From Blattamonas nauphoetae (lineage: Eukaryota; Preaxostyla; Oxymonadida): a DNA stretch of 34,553 bases. A model generated the notes under the pieces. The model was given only the letters and a program-made list of their open reading frames with translations, searched no databases and had not been told where the DNA came from. This document shows positions 8,288-17,734 of the stretch, piece after piece. Both the position numbers and the translations under genes were made by a program. Position 1 is the first letter of the stretch. Each line of letters opens with the position of its first letter. The stretch lies in NCBI GenBank assembly GCA_033064195.1, contig JARBJD010000551.1:1-34553 (forward strand). Reading direction: 5' to 3'.

Positions 8288-9964
8288 TTAATAACCACGT
8301 TTAACTTCTTCATATGCTTCTTGCAGACGACGATCAATGACATATCGCACTCGTGGTTGTCCATTCTCAATCCAGAACAACCAATATGATGCTTGATGGA
8401 ATGCCAAAATCGGTGGAGGCGGACCTTCAGGAGTTGATGTGAAATATGGATCTTGTTCACCTTGTTTGATTGGAGTTCCTCTGTACACAATGTTGACTGA
8501 TTCTGATGTTGAGATTCCTTCTTCACCACCAGCGATTTCACTTCTGTCTGTTGGAACCATGAAAGTGAAAGAAGTCGCATCTGTTACAGCTCTATTCCTC
8601 TTGTATTCGATTCCTTTGAAGTCAAACGTGCGTGGCATACAAATTGAATTTTCAAATTCTTCTGTTGCGGAACAACCAATGAAATCACCATTCACCATCA
8701 TCATTTGATAGAACTCTGGCGAGATTGTTGACATCGGGAAATTGGGAAAGTTACTTCCAAGCATTTCGAATTGACCAACGTAGTGAGGATTTCTGAAGAC
8801 TGTACATTCATTTGGTCGTTCAGGGAACAAGCACATCAGATTCATGAGATTGTTGAGTTTGATACTGATATTTGACCTCACTCCCATTGCATTCGCTTTT
8901 GATTGGAACGATTGTGTGTCAATTCTTTCTGCTTTCAGGACATACAGAGTCTTTGAATACGTGTTGATGAGAGATTGTTTTGTTGCCTCTGTGATTTGAT
9001 ATCCATAGCAAATTGATGTAACTTTGTCCACTGATGAATTCAGAACAGATGAAACGACTGATTCGGTACGATACTCGGCAATCGGAGCATCCTCATAAAC
9101 ATCAAATTGTAATATCGGATTTCCCAATTGTGTGAATTCCTGTGTCACATTGGTGTATTCTCCTTCACGCATAAAATCCATCTGAGGACGATTTGTCATT
9201 TCACCCAATAACCTATCTGGCTTTCGATCGCGAGCATTCTCAAGATTGTTTCTAATGACAGTTGATAATCGAATCGGACAATACACGAGTGAATCAGTAG
9301 TCAAATGAAATCTCAAACGCAGATTTCCAAAGATGGAATTTGGATACTGATCAAAGGTACTCAGTGGAAGGAGATTCACAAATGGAATCACCAACGGAAT
9401 AGTAAATGTGATCGTTGGAGTCTCTGGATCCTCGATTGGAGAGTGATAGTATCCACAGACACTCGGATCCATCCTCTGTACATTTTCCCAAAGACTGTAG
9501 CAATGCTTCATATTGTTTTTCTCTTCATACGACTTGAAAGTGTGATACAGAAATGATTCGTGAACATGATTGTTCTGAAGTGAATTGTCAATGATGTTCC
9601 CTTGACTGTCGACGAGTCTCATGTCTCGAATGGCATCTGATGATGATTTGTATCCGAAGCACATTCCGTAGACTTCAGCTCCTCCTTGAAAATGCATTGT
9701 TGGTTGATGAAACGGAACAGTAACGGTGAGATCAATTCGTAAATGACTCTTCGCAAACTCAGTCACATCATGTCCGTCATAGCATAATGGAACTTCAATC
9801 TCGTCTCCAATTCTACATGGCATGGGAGGATTTGTTGGATGCACTTCTTGGATGGAGTAGATGTGAGGTTCTGAATCCCACTGTTTTGGCATATATGATT
9901 GCACTTCAATTTGTTCAATTAATGTCGATGTTGGTTTGGATTGATTTGATCTGATACTTCTCAT
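8288..9964 (-). CDS. Capsid-type protein 1 (double jelly-roll MCP paralogue)
   Basis: An open frame of 558 residues. The segment LLPLSTFDQYPNSIFGNLRL followed by RFHLTTDSLVYCP resembles the major capsid proteins of protist Polintons as I recall them. The neighbouring 622-residue product shows the same blocks in the same order: an early 'G.EI..PL' strand, 'FGYKSS..AIRDM' against 'FVGLKHSASIFRDL', 'MKHCYSLWENV' against 'RKHCHTPWQNA', and the 'YP...FG.L.' block. Near the C-terminus both have PPPILAF or PPAPILA and then a Trp-rich strand. The role would be a capsomer of an icosahedral shell, by family analogy. ATG 9964 follows the shared T-rich box. Confidence 0.72.
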   Translation of the reverse strand: MRSIRSNQSKPTSTLIEQIEVQSYMPKQWDSEPHIYSIQEVHPTNPPMPCRIGDEIEVPLCYDGHDVTEFAKSHLRIDLTVTVPFHQPTMHFQGGAEVYGMCFGYKSSSDAIRDMRLVDSQGNIIDNSLQNNHVHESFLYHTFKSYEEKNNMKHCYSLWENVQRMDPSVCGYYHSPIEDPETPTITFTIPLVIPFVNLLPLSTFDQYPNSIFGNLRLRFHLTTDSLVYCPIRLSTVIRNNLENARDRKPDRLLGEMTNRPQMDFMREGEYTNVTQEFTQLGNPILQFDVYEDAPIAEYRTESVVSSVLNSSVDKVTSICYGYQITEATKQSLINTYSKTLYVLKAERIDTQSFQSKANAMGVRSNISIKLNNLMNLMCLFPERPNECTVFRNPHYVGQFEMLGSNFPNFPMSTISPEFYQMMMVNGDFIGCSATEEFENSICMPRTFDFKGIEYKRNRAVTDATSFTFMVPTDRSEIAGGEEGISTSESVNIVYRGTPIKQGEQDPYFTSTPEGPPPPILAFHQASYWLFWIENGQPRVRYVIDRRLQEAYEEVKRGY

Positions 9965-9990
9965 TTATAGAAAAATAAAAAATACAATAT
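9965..9990 (-). promoter_or_regulatory. Start-proximal T-rich box, capsid gene 1
   Basis: On the coding strand: GTATTTTTTATTTTTC, then TATAAATG with the start codon as the last three bases. The T-run plus TAAATG layout recalls late promoters of large DNA viruses. Confidence 0.5.
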
Positions 9991-10012
9991 CATAATTTTC
10001 TTTTGTTCATTT

Positions 10013-11881
10013 TCATGTCGGAAGAATTCCTAAATCTTTGTGCAACGCTTTTAGTGTATGATTAGGATAGTACTCAACTTTTGGTTCACCATTGCTGAAT
10101 CGTAATACCCACCACGTTGTTGCAGTGGTTGCTAGAATCGGTGCTGGAGGATGAGTAAATGTTGTCATATCTCCACCACTTTGACTTGGATTGTAGACAT
10201 TGTAGTATGTGTCAATCAAACCTTGATATATTGGTTGGGATCGTAATGTGACAGGAACATTCTGACCTTTGGAACTGATGGAATCATTGCAATTTGTTGG
10301 ACATCCGCTTCTCTGAGTTGAGAAGCACAAAAGGAAGTCAGTGTTGTCATGAATCGGTCGCACTCTTGTCATTGTTTCACCTGAATATGAACCATCACCA
10401 GTGAGTTTCTCTTCAACGAGAGAATCTGTCAGTGATCGCTCTAAATCATCAGGAACAGCTAGGTACGAATCGAGATTGAGAGTTGACAATGCAAATTGAT
10501 AGAAGCGAGCTCCAATCGTTGTTGTTGGTTGCTCTGGATAATACTTGTTGAGTAGATTCACTTGGATATTCTTCTGCATTGGATTGTGGAAACAAGTGAC
10601 TTCATTATCGTAGTGACGACAGAGGAGCATGAAATCTTTGGCATTCACGAGAACCATTTGCTGAGTGCAATCAATTCCTGATGCTGTTGGTGTCTTCTGA
10701 AATGGATAGAATGAGATATTTTCAGCTGGAATTGTTCCAGGACGATTCTGATACATCTGCTTCAGATTCTCTTTCGCAATTTCCTTCATCTTGTATCCAG
10801 TACTCATGCAATACACATCATCAATTTTATAATCAAGAATGTTCAATGATATGTACTGATTCACACATTCTGGTTCTTTTGTGACTGTTCCAGCTGAATT
10901 ATAAACAATATCCTGAGTCACTGTTGGTTGTAGAAATGATTGACCAATTTGAACGAAATTCTTTGTGCACGAGGTGACAAGAGTATTCAGAAAATAGGGA
11001 CGATGTTGAATGCAATTGGTAGTGGATTCTCGAATCTTTGGTGCTGTTGTCGTTCTGTTAACAATTGATGAAAGTGTATTTTTCAAAGTAAGTTCAGGAT
11101 TGACAGGACAACAAACGAATGCATCTTCATTTATGTGAACACTCAATTTCAGATCTCCAAAGAGACAACGAGGATAGTCAGTCATCCCTGAGAAAATGAG
11201 AAGATCTTCAAGATTGATTGACACACGAATTGGGACATCAATTGTGTCTCGAAATACTCCAGTTCCAGATGTTGTCGTGAATGCTGATACTGGAATATAA
11301 ACACCAGCAACAGATTCATCATGATTCCAAGCATTTTGCCACGGAGTGTGACAATGTTTTCGATTCTCTAATTGACTCTTCGGTTTGATCATATTATATA
11401 TGTGCGATTCCATTGATACATCATTGGTTGTTGTACTTCTGATTCTCTGATTGTTATGAAGTACAGTAAGGTCACGAAAGATAGATGCTGAATGTTTGAG
11501 ACCAACGAAGATGAATATCCTCTCGTTCATGTAAGATCCAACTTTTCCAGCAGTAGTTTGCCAATTGTTCATTTTCAAAGTCGCTGTCATTGTGAACGTA
11601 ATGAATGAATCATCAATTTGACAAATATCCTGATTCACAGTCAATGGAATAATTATTTCCTGTCCTTTGTAGAAGCGTGAATTCTCTGATGGTTTCAATT
11701 CTTGAATGGAAGTACTATGTGCTCCATCATTCAGAAGGTAATTAATGTGATGTTCAGACATGAGTTGTTGTTGTATCTGTCCAATATCGTCTCGTGTATA
11801 TTTTACATTTCCTGTTGTATTTCCAGTCAGAGATGATGCTCCTGTTCTTTTGTTTGTCAGATGTGTACTGTGTGAATTCAT
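10013..11881 (-). CDS. Capsid-type protein 2 (double jelly-roll MCP paralogue)
   Basis: An open frame of 622 residues, paralogous to the 558-residue product downstream. Shared landmarks are FYKGQEIIIPL, RKHCHTPWQNAWNHDESVAG, the block DLLIFSGMTDYPRCLFGDLK, and a C-terminal PPAPILATTATTWWVLRF. The Polinton major capsid protein is normally a double jelly roll of about 500-650 residues, which fits. It lies about 50 bp upstream of its paralogue on the same strand. Which of the two is the true major capsid protein, or whether they form mixed capsomers, cannot be told from sequence alone. Confidence 0.72.
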   Translation of the reverse strand: MNSHSTHLTNKRTGASSLTGNTTGNVKYTRDDIGQIQQQLMSEHHINYLLNDGAHSTSIQELKPSENSRFYKGQEIIIPLTVNQDICQIDDSFITFTMTATLKMNNWQTTAGKVGSYMNERIFIFVGLKHSASIFRDLTVLHNNQRIRSTTTNDVSMESHIYNMIKPKSQLENRKHCHTPWQNAWNHDESVAGVYIPVSAFTTTSGTGVFRDTIDVPIRVSINLEDLLIFSGMTDYPRCLFGDLKLSVHINEDAFVCCPVNPELTLKNTLSSIVNRTTTAPKIRESTTNCIQHRPYFLNTLVTSCTKNFVQIGQSFLQPTVTQDIVYNSAGTVTKEPECVNQYISLNILDYKIDDVYCMSTGYKMKEIAKENLKQMYQNRPGTIPAENISFYPFQKTPTASGIDCTQQMVLVNAKDFMLLCRHYDNEVTCFHNPMQKNIQVNLLNKYYPEQPTTTIGARFYQFALSTLNLDSYLAVPDDLERSLTDSLVEEKLTGDGSYSGETMTRVRPIHDNTDFLLCFSTQRSGCPTNCNDSISSKGQNVPVTLRSQPIYQGLIDTYYNVYNPSQSGGDMTTFTHPPAPILATTATTWWVLRFSNGEPKVEYYPNHTLKALHKDLGILPT

Positions 11882-11908
11882 TTTATCAAAAATAAAAAAA
11901 TAATATTG
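11882..11908 (-). promoter_or_regulatory. Start-proximal T-rich box, capsid gene 2
   Basis: Coding strand: ATTATTTTTTTATTTTTG, then ATAAAATG ending in the start codon. The gap to the preceding gene is only about 28 bp, so the box fills it. Confidence 0.5.
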
Positions 11909-11909
11909 C

Positions 11910-12209
11910 TTATTTCCTTTTCAACTTTTTCTTCGCTTTTGGTTTCAGCTTTTCTTCCAATCTCAGAATTTCTTCTCTGAGTTTATTCGCAAGCGAACCA
12001 TTTCCTTCATTGATTGCTTGCTCGTATTGTGCCATCTTTTCTGCATGGATTTGTTGGTCCGATTTCACATCTGGTATCATTTCCACACCTGTCTGTGCAA
12101 TCTTAGAAATGACTGGTCCAACGAAGGGAATGAGATTCAAAAATGGAGCTCCAATTCTGAGAATGGTTTTGCCGACTCCTGCTAATTTTGATAACCAACC
12201 TGGTGCCAT
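11910..12209 (-). CDS. Small 'MAPG' protein A, membrane-active-like
   Basis: 99 residues starting MAPGWLSKLAGVGKTILRIG. The first 45 residues look like an amphipathic then hydrophobic helix pair (APFLNLIPFVGPVISKIAQ), followed by an acidic/Gln-rich helix and a very basic tail (KPKAKKKLKRK). The start matches the upstream neighbour (MAPGSFNKLKNIGKQF), so the two are related or share a virion signal. By position and composition it could play the part of adenovirus pVI or a basic core protein (membrane lysis or DNA binding). That is inference; I recognise no named domain. Confidence 0.6.
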   Translation of the reverse strand: MAPGWLSKLAGVGKTILRIGAPFLNLIPFVGPVISKIAQTGVEMIPDVKSDQQIHAEKMAQYEQAINEGNGSLANKLREEILRLEEKLKPKAKKKLKRK

Positions 12210-12236
12210 TTATGTAACAATAAAAATATCAATATT
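12210..12236 (-). promoter_or_regulatory. Start-proximal T-rich box, MAPG gene A
   Basis: Coding strand: GATATTTTTATTGTTACATAAATG, where the last three bases are the start codon. It is shorter than the other boxes but has the same TAAATG end. Confidence 0.4.
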
Positions 12237-12240
12237 GGAT

Positions 12241-12627
12241 TTACAAACCTTTGAATTGAATTTTGGAATTTGACGACTGAGGAATGTCATCATTGGAGTA
12301 TCGTCCATTTCGTGGAGGATCGTAATCAATCATTTGTCTCGCCTCTGCAAGGCTTCGAACCCGACTGGGGTCGAGTCTCGCCAGAGGCATCGAACCCTCC
12401 TGAGGGGAGAGTGGCTTTTGTGACTGATTCATTGCTTTACTTTGCTGATAGGAGTCCATCATTCCTCCTAATCCTTGAAGAATTCCTCCTGCTGTTTGTC
12501 CGAATTTACTGTTGGTTTGTGACAGTAATCCACCTCCGACTTGAAGTAATGAGGGTGCTAATGGTTTGATGAATTGAAAGAATTGTTTGCCAATATTTTT
12601 GAGTTTGTTGAAACTTCCTGGTGCCAT
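12241..12627 (-). CDS. Small 'MAPG' protein B with Gly-rich hydrophobic core
   Basis: 128 residues starting MAPGSFNKLKNIGKQFFQFI. The N-terminal helix resembles that of the downstream MAPG protein. Then comes a Gly-rich core (LLQVGGGLLSQ; AGGILQGLGGMMDSYQQ). LQGLG fits the (M/I/L)-x-G-x-G consensus cut by adenovirus-type proteases, as in pVI-like precursors, though one short match is weak evidence. Two tandem double-hairpin repeats lie in the C-terminal third and are read through as LARLDPSRVRSLAEARQ and flanking residues without closing the frame. Confidence 0.6.
   Translation of the reverse strand: MAPGSFNKLKNIGKQFFQFIKPLAPSLLQVGGGLLSQTNSKFGQTAGGILQGLGGMMDSYQQSKAMNQSQKPLSPQEGSMPLARLDPSRVRSLAEARQMIDYDPPRNGRYSNDDIPQSSNSKIQFKGL
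12336..12375 (+). repeat. Double-hairpin repeat inside MAPG gene B, copy 1
   Basis: GCCT-CTGCA-AGGC, then TTCGAA, then ACCC-GACT-GGGGT, ending TCGAG. It is read antisense by the minus-strand gene and the frame stays open. Confidence 0.75.
12376..12409 (+). repeat. Double-hairpin repeat inside MAPG gene B, copy 2
   Basis: CTC-GCCA-GAG, then ATCGAA, then the perfect stem CCCTC-CT-GAGGG. It directly abuts copy 1, and its second stem has a different sequence on both arms. Confidence 0.7.
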
Positions 12628-12650
12628 TTTAGTAAAAATAAAAAATCTAA
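12628..12650 (-). promoter_or_regulatory. Start-proximal T-rich box, MAPG gene B
   Basis: Coding strand: AGATTTTTTATTTTTAC, then TAAAATG with the start codon last. Confidence 0.5.
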
Positions 12651-12659
12651 TTCGTTAAT

Positions 12660-13257
12660 TAATCTAACGGGGGATTGCCTTCGTCAATGAAATACCATAG
12701 TTGAGAATAGTGTTGTATGCTTCGTTGTAAGCAATACTCATATCTTTTCCTCCAACAAGGATCTTGAAAATGGTTCTGAATATTGGGAGAGCATTAATGC
12801 ATGAACATTTTGTTGACAGATCATCCAATTCGATTACCACATCATTGATCCCAGTTCATGTCGCAATCAGTGCACATAAATCACTTTGGTTTGTGATCAG
12901 TTTCTTCGAAGGTTCAATGAGATTCTTCAGTAGTTTCTTTTCACAAGCGAAAGCATTCTTGTAGACGAGCAGTAGTTGATCTTTGAATGCTGAAATATTT
13001 GACGTGTATTCCCGCAGTGGTATTGAACGGTTCTGGATCGGTGCTGATGGATAAACATCCAATTGTGGTGGATCATATTTATCTCGTTCATTCGTGACCA
13101 CAGGTTCAGAGCACACTCTTTCCATCTCCATCTTTGACCCTCTATTATCTACTCCAGATTTGCTTCGATCTTCAATGATGACATTGTTGGTGATTGACGT
13201 TGGAACAGAAGAAGAACTTGTGTGTTTCGTAAATTGACAACTGAGAATTGGTTGCAT
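12660..13257 (-). pseudogene. Unknown Polinton gene region (damaged)
   Basis: A minus-strand coding region between MAPG gene B and the 340-residue unknown gene. The upstream part begins MQPILSCQFTKHTSSSS, is Ser/Thr-rich and then helical (AFKDQLLLVYKNAFACEKKL). The rest of the region keeps coding character but is not in good order; I count about one break. A T-rich box lies at about 13263-13280. I recognise no domain, and it does not look like the Polinton protease. Confidence 0.4.
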
Positions 13258-13297
13258 AACTTTCTAAAAAAATAAAAAATGATTATTTATGTTTGAA

Positions 13298-14260
13298 TTA
13301 ACCGCTTACTCCCATGGTCTTGACCAAATGCGCGTATTGAGCGTATTCAGGCATGTAATCCATTTGGTATCTACCGATGTCTTCAGTTCTTGTTTGATAT
13401 GCTTCCCGCGTCAGTTGATTCACAAGTGTTGAGATGTCGGTAGTATGTCGACCCAGGAAAGTATTTAAATCTTCTGTGCTCTCAATGATTTCGAGAAACT
13501 GTGGATGAATCTGTTCCTTAAATGCTTTTCTTGTCTTTAATCTCTGATGTTCTGGATTTGAACTGATGAAATTTTCAACATAGTCTTCAAGCCATTGATC
13601 CCACATCCGTGCTGCAACTTTCGATTGAATGGAATTGAAAACCAAATTGTCCAATATATTGTTGCTGACATCTGCAGGTTGTTCTCGACTTGCACGAGAA
13701 ACCTTCAACGTCTCATTCATGAATTCACCAACAGCTTTCTTCATGATTGCATATGGTTGTTTTGATCGTTGTTCTTGCATTTCTGAGTAGCTAATGTCGT
13801 GATATGTTGATGGTACTTCATATGTACCAGTTTTGAGAAAATTCTGATGGACAGCTTTGATTTTTCTTCCGTTATCTTGACGAAATTGTGAATATGATGT
13901 CTGACGACGTGAATCTGGTGTTGGATTCATTGAATAGTTAGTCTCGATGACAGGTCGACTGTGATATGGTGCAAGCATGAAACCATTGGCGGCGATCAGA
14001 TCTTTTGTGTCTTTGTCGTAGACCATCACATCAGGAACTTTACCATATTTTTCCATTTTCACTTCCCAATTGTGTCCAGTTCGTTCAATATATTCCAATG
14101 CTGATGGAACACTACTGAGTACAGAATTGAATTTGGTGCGAATGTCATCATCAGCAAAGATTTGTTTCATCGCATCTCTGGTTGCCTGTTCATATCTCAT
14201 TTTCGGTCTCTTCGCCTGTGCTTTTCTTTGTGGTGGATTGAACTTTATCTTTTCAGTCAT
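13298..14260 (-). CDS. Unknown Polinton protein, about 320 residues
   Basis: I chose ATG 14260 (MTEKIKFNPPQRKAQAKRPK) over upstream in-frame candidates, because the extra residues there would read through non-coding A/T-rich sequence shared with the divergent ATPase gene. The N-terminus is basic; the rest is mostly helical and charged, with KQPYAIMKKAVGEFMNE and NFISSNPEHQRLKTRKAFKE. No known fold is recognised. It is divergently arranged with the ATPase gene, sharing about 60 bp, which suggests coordinated transcription. Confidence 0.6.
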   Translation of the reverse strand: MTEKIKFNPPQRKAQAKRPKMRYEQATRDAMKQIFADDDIRTKFNSVLSSVPSALEYIERTGHNWEVKMEKYGKVPDVMVYDKDTKDLIAANGFMLAPYHSRPVIETNYSMNPTPDSRRQTSYSQFRQDNGRKIKAVHQNFLKTGTYEVPSTYHDISYSEMQEQRSKQPYAIMKKAVGEFMNETLKVSRASREQPADVSNNILDNLVFNSIQSKVAARMWDQWLEDYVENFISSNPEHQRLKTRKAFKEQIHPQFLEIIESTEDLNTFLGRHTTDISTLVNQLTREAYQTRTEDIGRYQMDYMPEYAQYAHLVKTMGVSG

Positions 14261-14551
14261 GTTGTTTTCATACAAAATCAAAAAATGAAAACTACATTTT
14301 AAATGCAGATAAATCATAAATGAAAAGATCAACATCGGCAAAACCTTTGGTTTCGCGGAGGGTGGAACCCTTTTCATTGACAGCATATGTGAATGCTAAA
14401 TTAAGTGAAGCATCAAACAGAAATGTTTCTCATGAAGTCCAATCACAAATACATCCAGACTTGAATTTCAATCGCAATAGTGTGAATGTCCTCGTTGGAA
14501 ACAGAGGAAGTGGAAAAACCTTTAATGCTCTTCGAGAGGTTGCCAAGCTCC

Positions 14552-14592
14552 AGTCTTGCCTTGGCAAGGCGTCGAACCCGACTAGGGTCGAG
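14552..14592 (+). repeat. Double-hairpin repeat inside the ATPase gene
   Basis: CTTGCC-TT-GGCAAG, then GCGTCGAA, then CCC-GACTA-GGG and TCGAG. It is read sense (SCLGKASNPTRVEN) shortly after the P-loop without closing the frame. Confidence 0.75.
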
Positions 14593-14731
14593 AATGTTCA
14601 GGTCAGGAATGAACTATTCCATTTGTTCGTCTTCGTCACTGATAAGAACATTGATCCAACCTTCGATAAATTCAAACCAATACTGAACGTTCCATACGTG
14701 AAAGTGAAATATGATGAAGCACTACCATTTC

Positions 14732-17238
14732 CAGGGTTCCTACCCGTCTGATCATTTTAGTGGTATTGTGAGATCAATTGACCACAGCTGTAACTTTTGG
14801 GTCTGAGATCAATCTTTTTATTTGGGACATTCGAGAACTCCACACTTTTTCATCTCCTCGCTCCGTTCAATTGTTCAATCCGATTTCATCATGACATTTC
14901 AACCAACACTTGCTTTTTTCTCGCAACGAGTGACAACCCAACGAACCCGTGCTCGATTTCCGTCTGTCCAGGCTGACGATGATGACGACGAGGACTCTTC
15001 ACTCGAAGATTCTTGTGAAGAGTCACTCGATCATTCCGTCCGAAAACCTCCTCACCCATCAATAGGACAACAAAAGCAACCCGAAATTAGTGCTGAACAA
15101 AGGAGAAGGCAAAAATGGCTGAAGTGGGCAAACAGAATTGAGTGCGTTCACCTCGACGATCAATCCATTTATTCCTTGGGAAACGAAGGATTGATCTGCC
15201 GCATATGCCACAGTCATAGGAACCACCTCAAATACTCCCGCGAAGAATACATCGTTCGACCAGCCAGACCCACACATGTGAACAGTGTGTTGGGTCACAT
15301 CCACACAGAAACTCATGCTCGAGCTCTAAGTCTATGGCTGATTGACCTTGATCGCATTCGACAAGCTGCTGAAGTCCAAGATGACGGATGGAGAGCGGTT
15401 CACATCACCAATCAATTGCGGGCAGTTAATCAGATCTGCCATCGCAGATCATCGGTCAATGATTTTAAGTCTCTCACAAACCTTCTGGATTCCATCGTTT
15501 GTCCTACAAGTGTCTCCGACTCACACAAGACGAATTACATCCGATTCTGGGAACTCGCCGACACTTTGGATCGTTTCTATGAACGCCGTTTGTTTTCTGA
15601 AATAACCACTTTGACACCGCTGTCGCTGACTTTGGACATCTCAACAGATATCACGTCCATTTCAGTACTGTGTGTAAATTTGCGTTTTTTCAGTAAAGAT
15701 CAGTTGGCAAGGAACATCCTGGTGGGATTAAGTGAAATGCAGGAAGGAACCACTGGACTACAAATTTTCACACACTTTATGCGGGTTGTCGCAAGAGCTG
15801 GGATCGACCCATCACAGATTGTTTCAGTTGCGAGTGATGGCGATCCAGCCATGACTGGACACAATTCTGGTTTCGTTGCACAACTGAATCAACATTATCC
15901 TCACATTCTCTTCCACCAGTGTGAGACACACAAGTTTCAACTTGCCCAAAAAGATGCCTTTCAGACCCCTCAAGACTCCGTTTCAGCCACTCTCATTCAC
16001 CATACTGCTCTCCTCATCAATTTCATCACTAGAAGTCATCATTTCAAGAAAAGATTTGCCACCCTTCTCACCGAAAGTGGACTTGCCCAAAAGAAACTGA
16101 CAAAGCCTGTTCAAGTCAGGTGGTCAACATGTCAATCAACCGTCTCCCAAGTCTTCAAATACATTGAAACAATCACACAAACATTGTCCACGTCTGATGA
16201 TCAGAAAATACAACAAATTGTTGCTTTCTTCCATGACAATCTCAACCTCCTCAGACTGGGCGGATTATCACTTCTCCTTTCACAAGCTCATGAAATCAAC
16301 CTGATCCTACAAAGGAGGGACCTCCATTTGGCTGCTTGTTCAGATATTGTAGATAAGTTCAAAACTCGTCTGTCCGCAATAACTCCGAACTCATTCCGTC
16401 CTGAGCTGAAAAAGATCATGATTGATAACAAACACAACCAGTGCACTCCTTTTTTAGATCAAGTTTCAAGAGAATGCTCCGAACTGGCTCAAAAATTCAA
16501 GGCAAACATCACATCTCGTTTCTCTCAGCGTACTACCGACAAGGAACTGTATCTCTGGTCACACGACAACCTCATCTCACAAGACACATCAATGTCCGAT
16601 AATGACGTCTTGAAAATGGCCGAACGATTGCGTCGCTTCGTTCCACAAATCCTCCAACAACACACCTTGACTCACTGGAAACAGTTGAAATCGACCTATC
16701 AACTTAATTTTGCCATGGCACAGCTGAGTCGAAACGATATATTGAGCATAATTCTTACTGATCCACTTTTTACAGCACAATCTGCCATCCACCCACTTGT
16801 GAGAGCTATCAGAACTATCCACTGCACAACCGTCGAAACCGAACGAGAATTTTCTATTCTCCACTATATCAAGCGCAAGGAGAGAAACAAGCTCACAACA
16901 GAGCATCTGGCTGTCATCTCAAGGGTTGCACACAACGCACCTCCACTGATCCCTCCTGATGATATGGAGATGCTCCTCGAAGAAAATAAAAGATCAACTA
17001 TAAAACCCGTGAAGCGAGATTATCCAGACATTTCAGATTGGAATCTGTAGTGATATCCGGATTGCTGCGTTGGTTGCCCAATTTCATCTCACCACTGTCA
17101 AAACATTTGATTTCATTCATTCTCATTATGTCTTTTTTGATAAATATGAAGTGGAGAAAAAATGAAACGATTCTATATGGTAGAAATGTGGTGAGATCAA
17201 TTAATCGTGAGATCAGTGAGATCTGCCTCAGAACCCTG
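14732..17238 (+). mobile_element. Complete autonomous-type hAT transposon nested in the Polinton
   Basis: A 2.5-kb element with ends CAGGGTTCCTACC (left) and CAGGGTTCTGAGG (right, inverted), flanked by an exact 8-bp duplication ACCATTTC at 14724-14731 and 17239-17246. It contains one long transposase frame. Subterminal GATCTCAC/GTGAGATCA words are repeated at both ends. It inserted after the Polinton was already in place, within the ATPase gene. An intact frame and exact duplication suggest a recent event. Confidence 0.93.
14891..17050 (+). CDS. hAT-family transposase
   Basis: 719 residues from ATG 14891 (MTFQPTLAFFSQRVTT), the first ATG in the open frame. An acidic N-terminal stretch is followed by a BED-like zinc finger (ICRICHSH ... 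VLGHIHTETHARAL, about residues 110-150). The RNase H-like core shows the first Asp in LTLDISTD, the second in VSVASDGDPAMTGHNSGF, the QCETHKF block and the VRWSTCQS block. The C-terminal hAT dimerisation region, with the catalytic Glu neighbourhood, is TTVETEREFSILHYIKRKER. It cuts and pastes elements with CAGGG-type ends and makes 8-bp duplications. The frame is uninterrupted, so it may be active; it could also move the MITE-like element at 1282-5360. Confidence 0.9.
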   Translation: MTFQPTLAFFSQRVTTQRTRARFPSVQADDDDDEDSSLEDSCEESLDHSVRKPPHPSIGQQKQPEISAEQRRRQKWLKWANRIECVHLDDQSIYSLGNEGLICRICHSHRNHLKYSREEYIVRPARPTHVNSVLGHIHTETHARALSLWLIDLDRIRQAAEVQDDGWRAVHITNQLRAVNQICHRRSSVNDFKSLTNLLDSIVCPTSVSDSHKTNYIRFWELADTLDRFYERRLFSEITTLTPLSLTLDISTDITSISVLCVNLRFFSKDQLARNILVGLSEMQEGTTGLQIFTHFMRVVARAGIDPSQIVSVASDGDPAMTGHNSGFVAQLNQHYPHILFHQCETHKFQLAQKDAFQTPQDSVSATLIHHTALLINFITRSHHFKKRFATLLTESGLAQKKLTKPVQVRWSTCQSTVSQVFKYIETITQTLSTSDDQKIQQIVAFFHDNLNLLRLGGLSLLLSQAHEINLILQRRDLHLAACSDIVDKFKTRLSAITPNSFRPELKKIMIDNKHNQCTPFLDQVSRECSELAQKFKANITSRFSQRTTDKELYLWSHDNLISQDTSMSDNDVLKMAERLRRFVPQILQQHTLTHWKQLKSTYQLNFAMAQLSRNDILSIILTDPLFTAQSAIHPLVRAIRTIHCTTVETEREFSILHYIKRKERNKLTTEHLAVISRVAHNAPPLIPPDDMEMLLEENKRSTIKPVKRDYPDISDWNL

Positions 17239-17734
17239 ACCATTTCTCTTGGAACTGTCTCAATCGAAAGCTGCTTTTGAAGAAATTATTGACAATCAAT
17301 GGCAGAACAGAATCACTGATGAATGCAGAGATGAACTGTTCGATGCTCTGTACATTGATGATTTCTCAGTGAAGAATCTCCAAACGATTATCCTCCTTGA
17401 TGACTGTCGTAGAATCCTAGGTGAACGGAGATCATCCAAAAATAGAATGACAATGATGGACTTGTTACTGGAAAATCGACAACCGAAATTCACTTTCTTT
17501 CTGACAATGCATGAGCTGTTCAGTTTGTCAGCAGATATGAAGTCAAACATTGATTCGATGTGGATCTTTGGAGGATTCAACAAAGAACGAATCAGTCGAG
17601 TCTATCCTCAGTTGAACTCACCAATTGACATTCGACAATTCTGGAATGTCTATCAACGGAAACAAAAATGTGAAGCAATCATTCTTCGATACAATACTGA
17701 TGGAGTTGCACTGACTGAGATCAACAAAGATGGA

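Noticed and set aside
8439-9556. Plus-strand frames opposite the capsid-type genes.
   Set aside because: They lack motifs and start signals and lie antisense to well-supported coding sequence.
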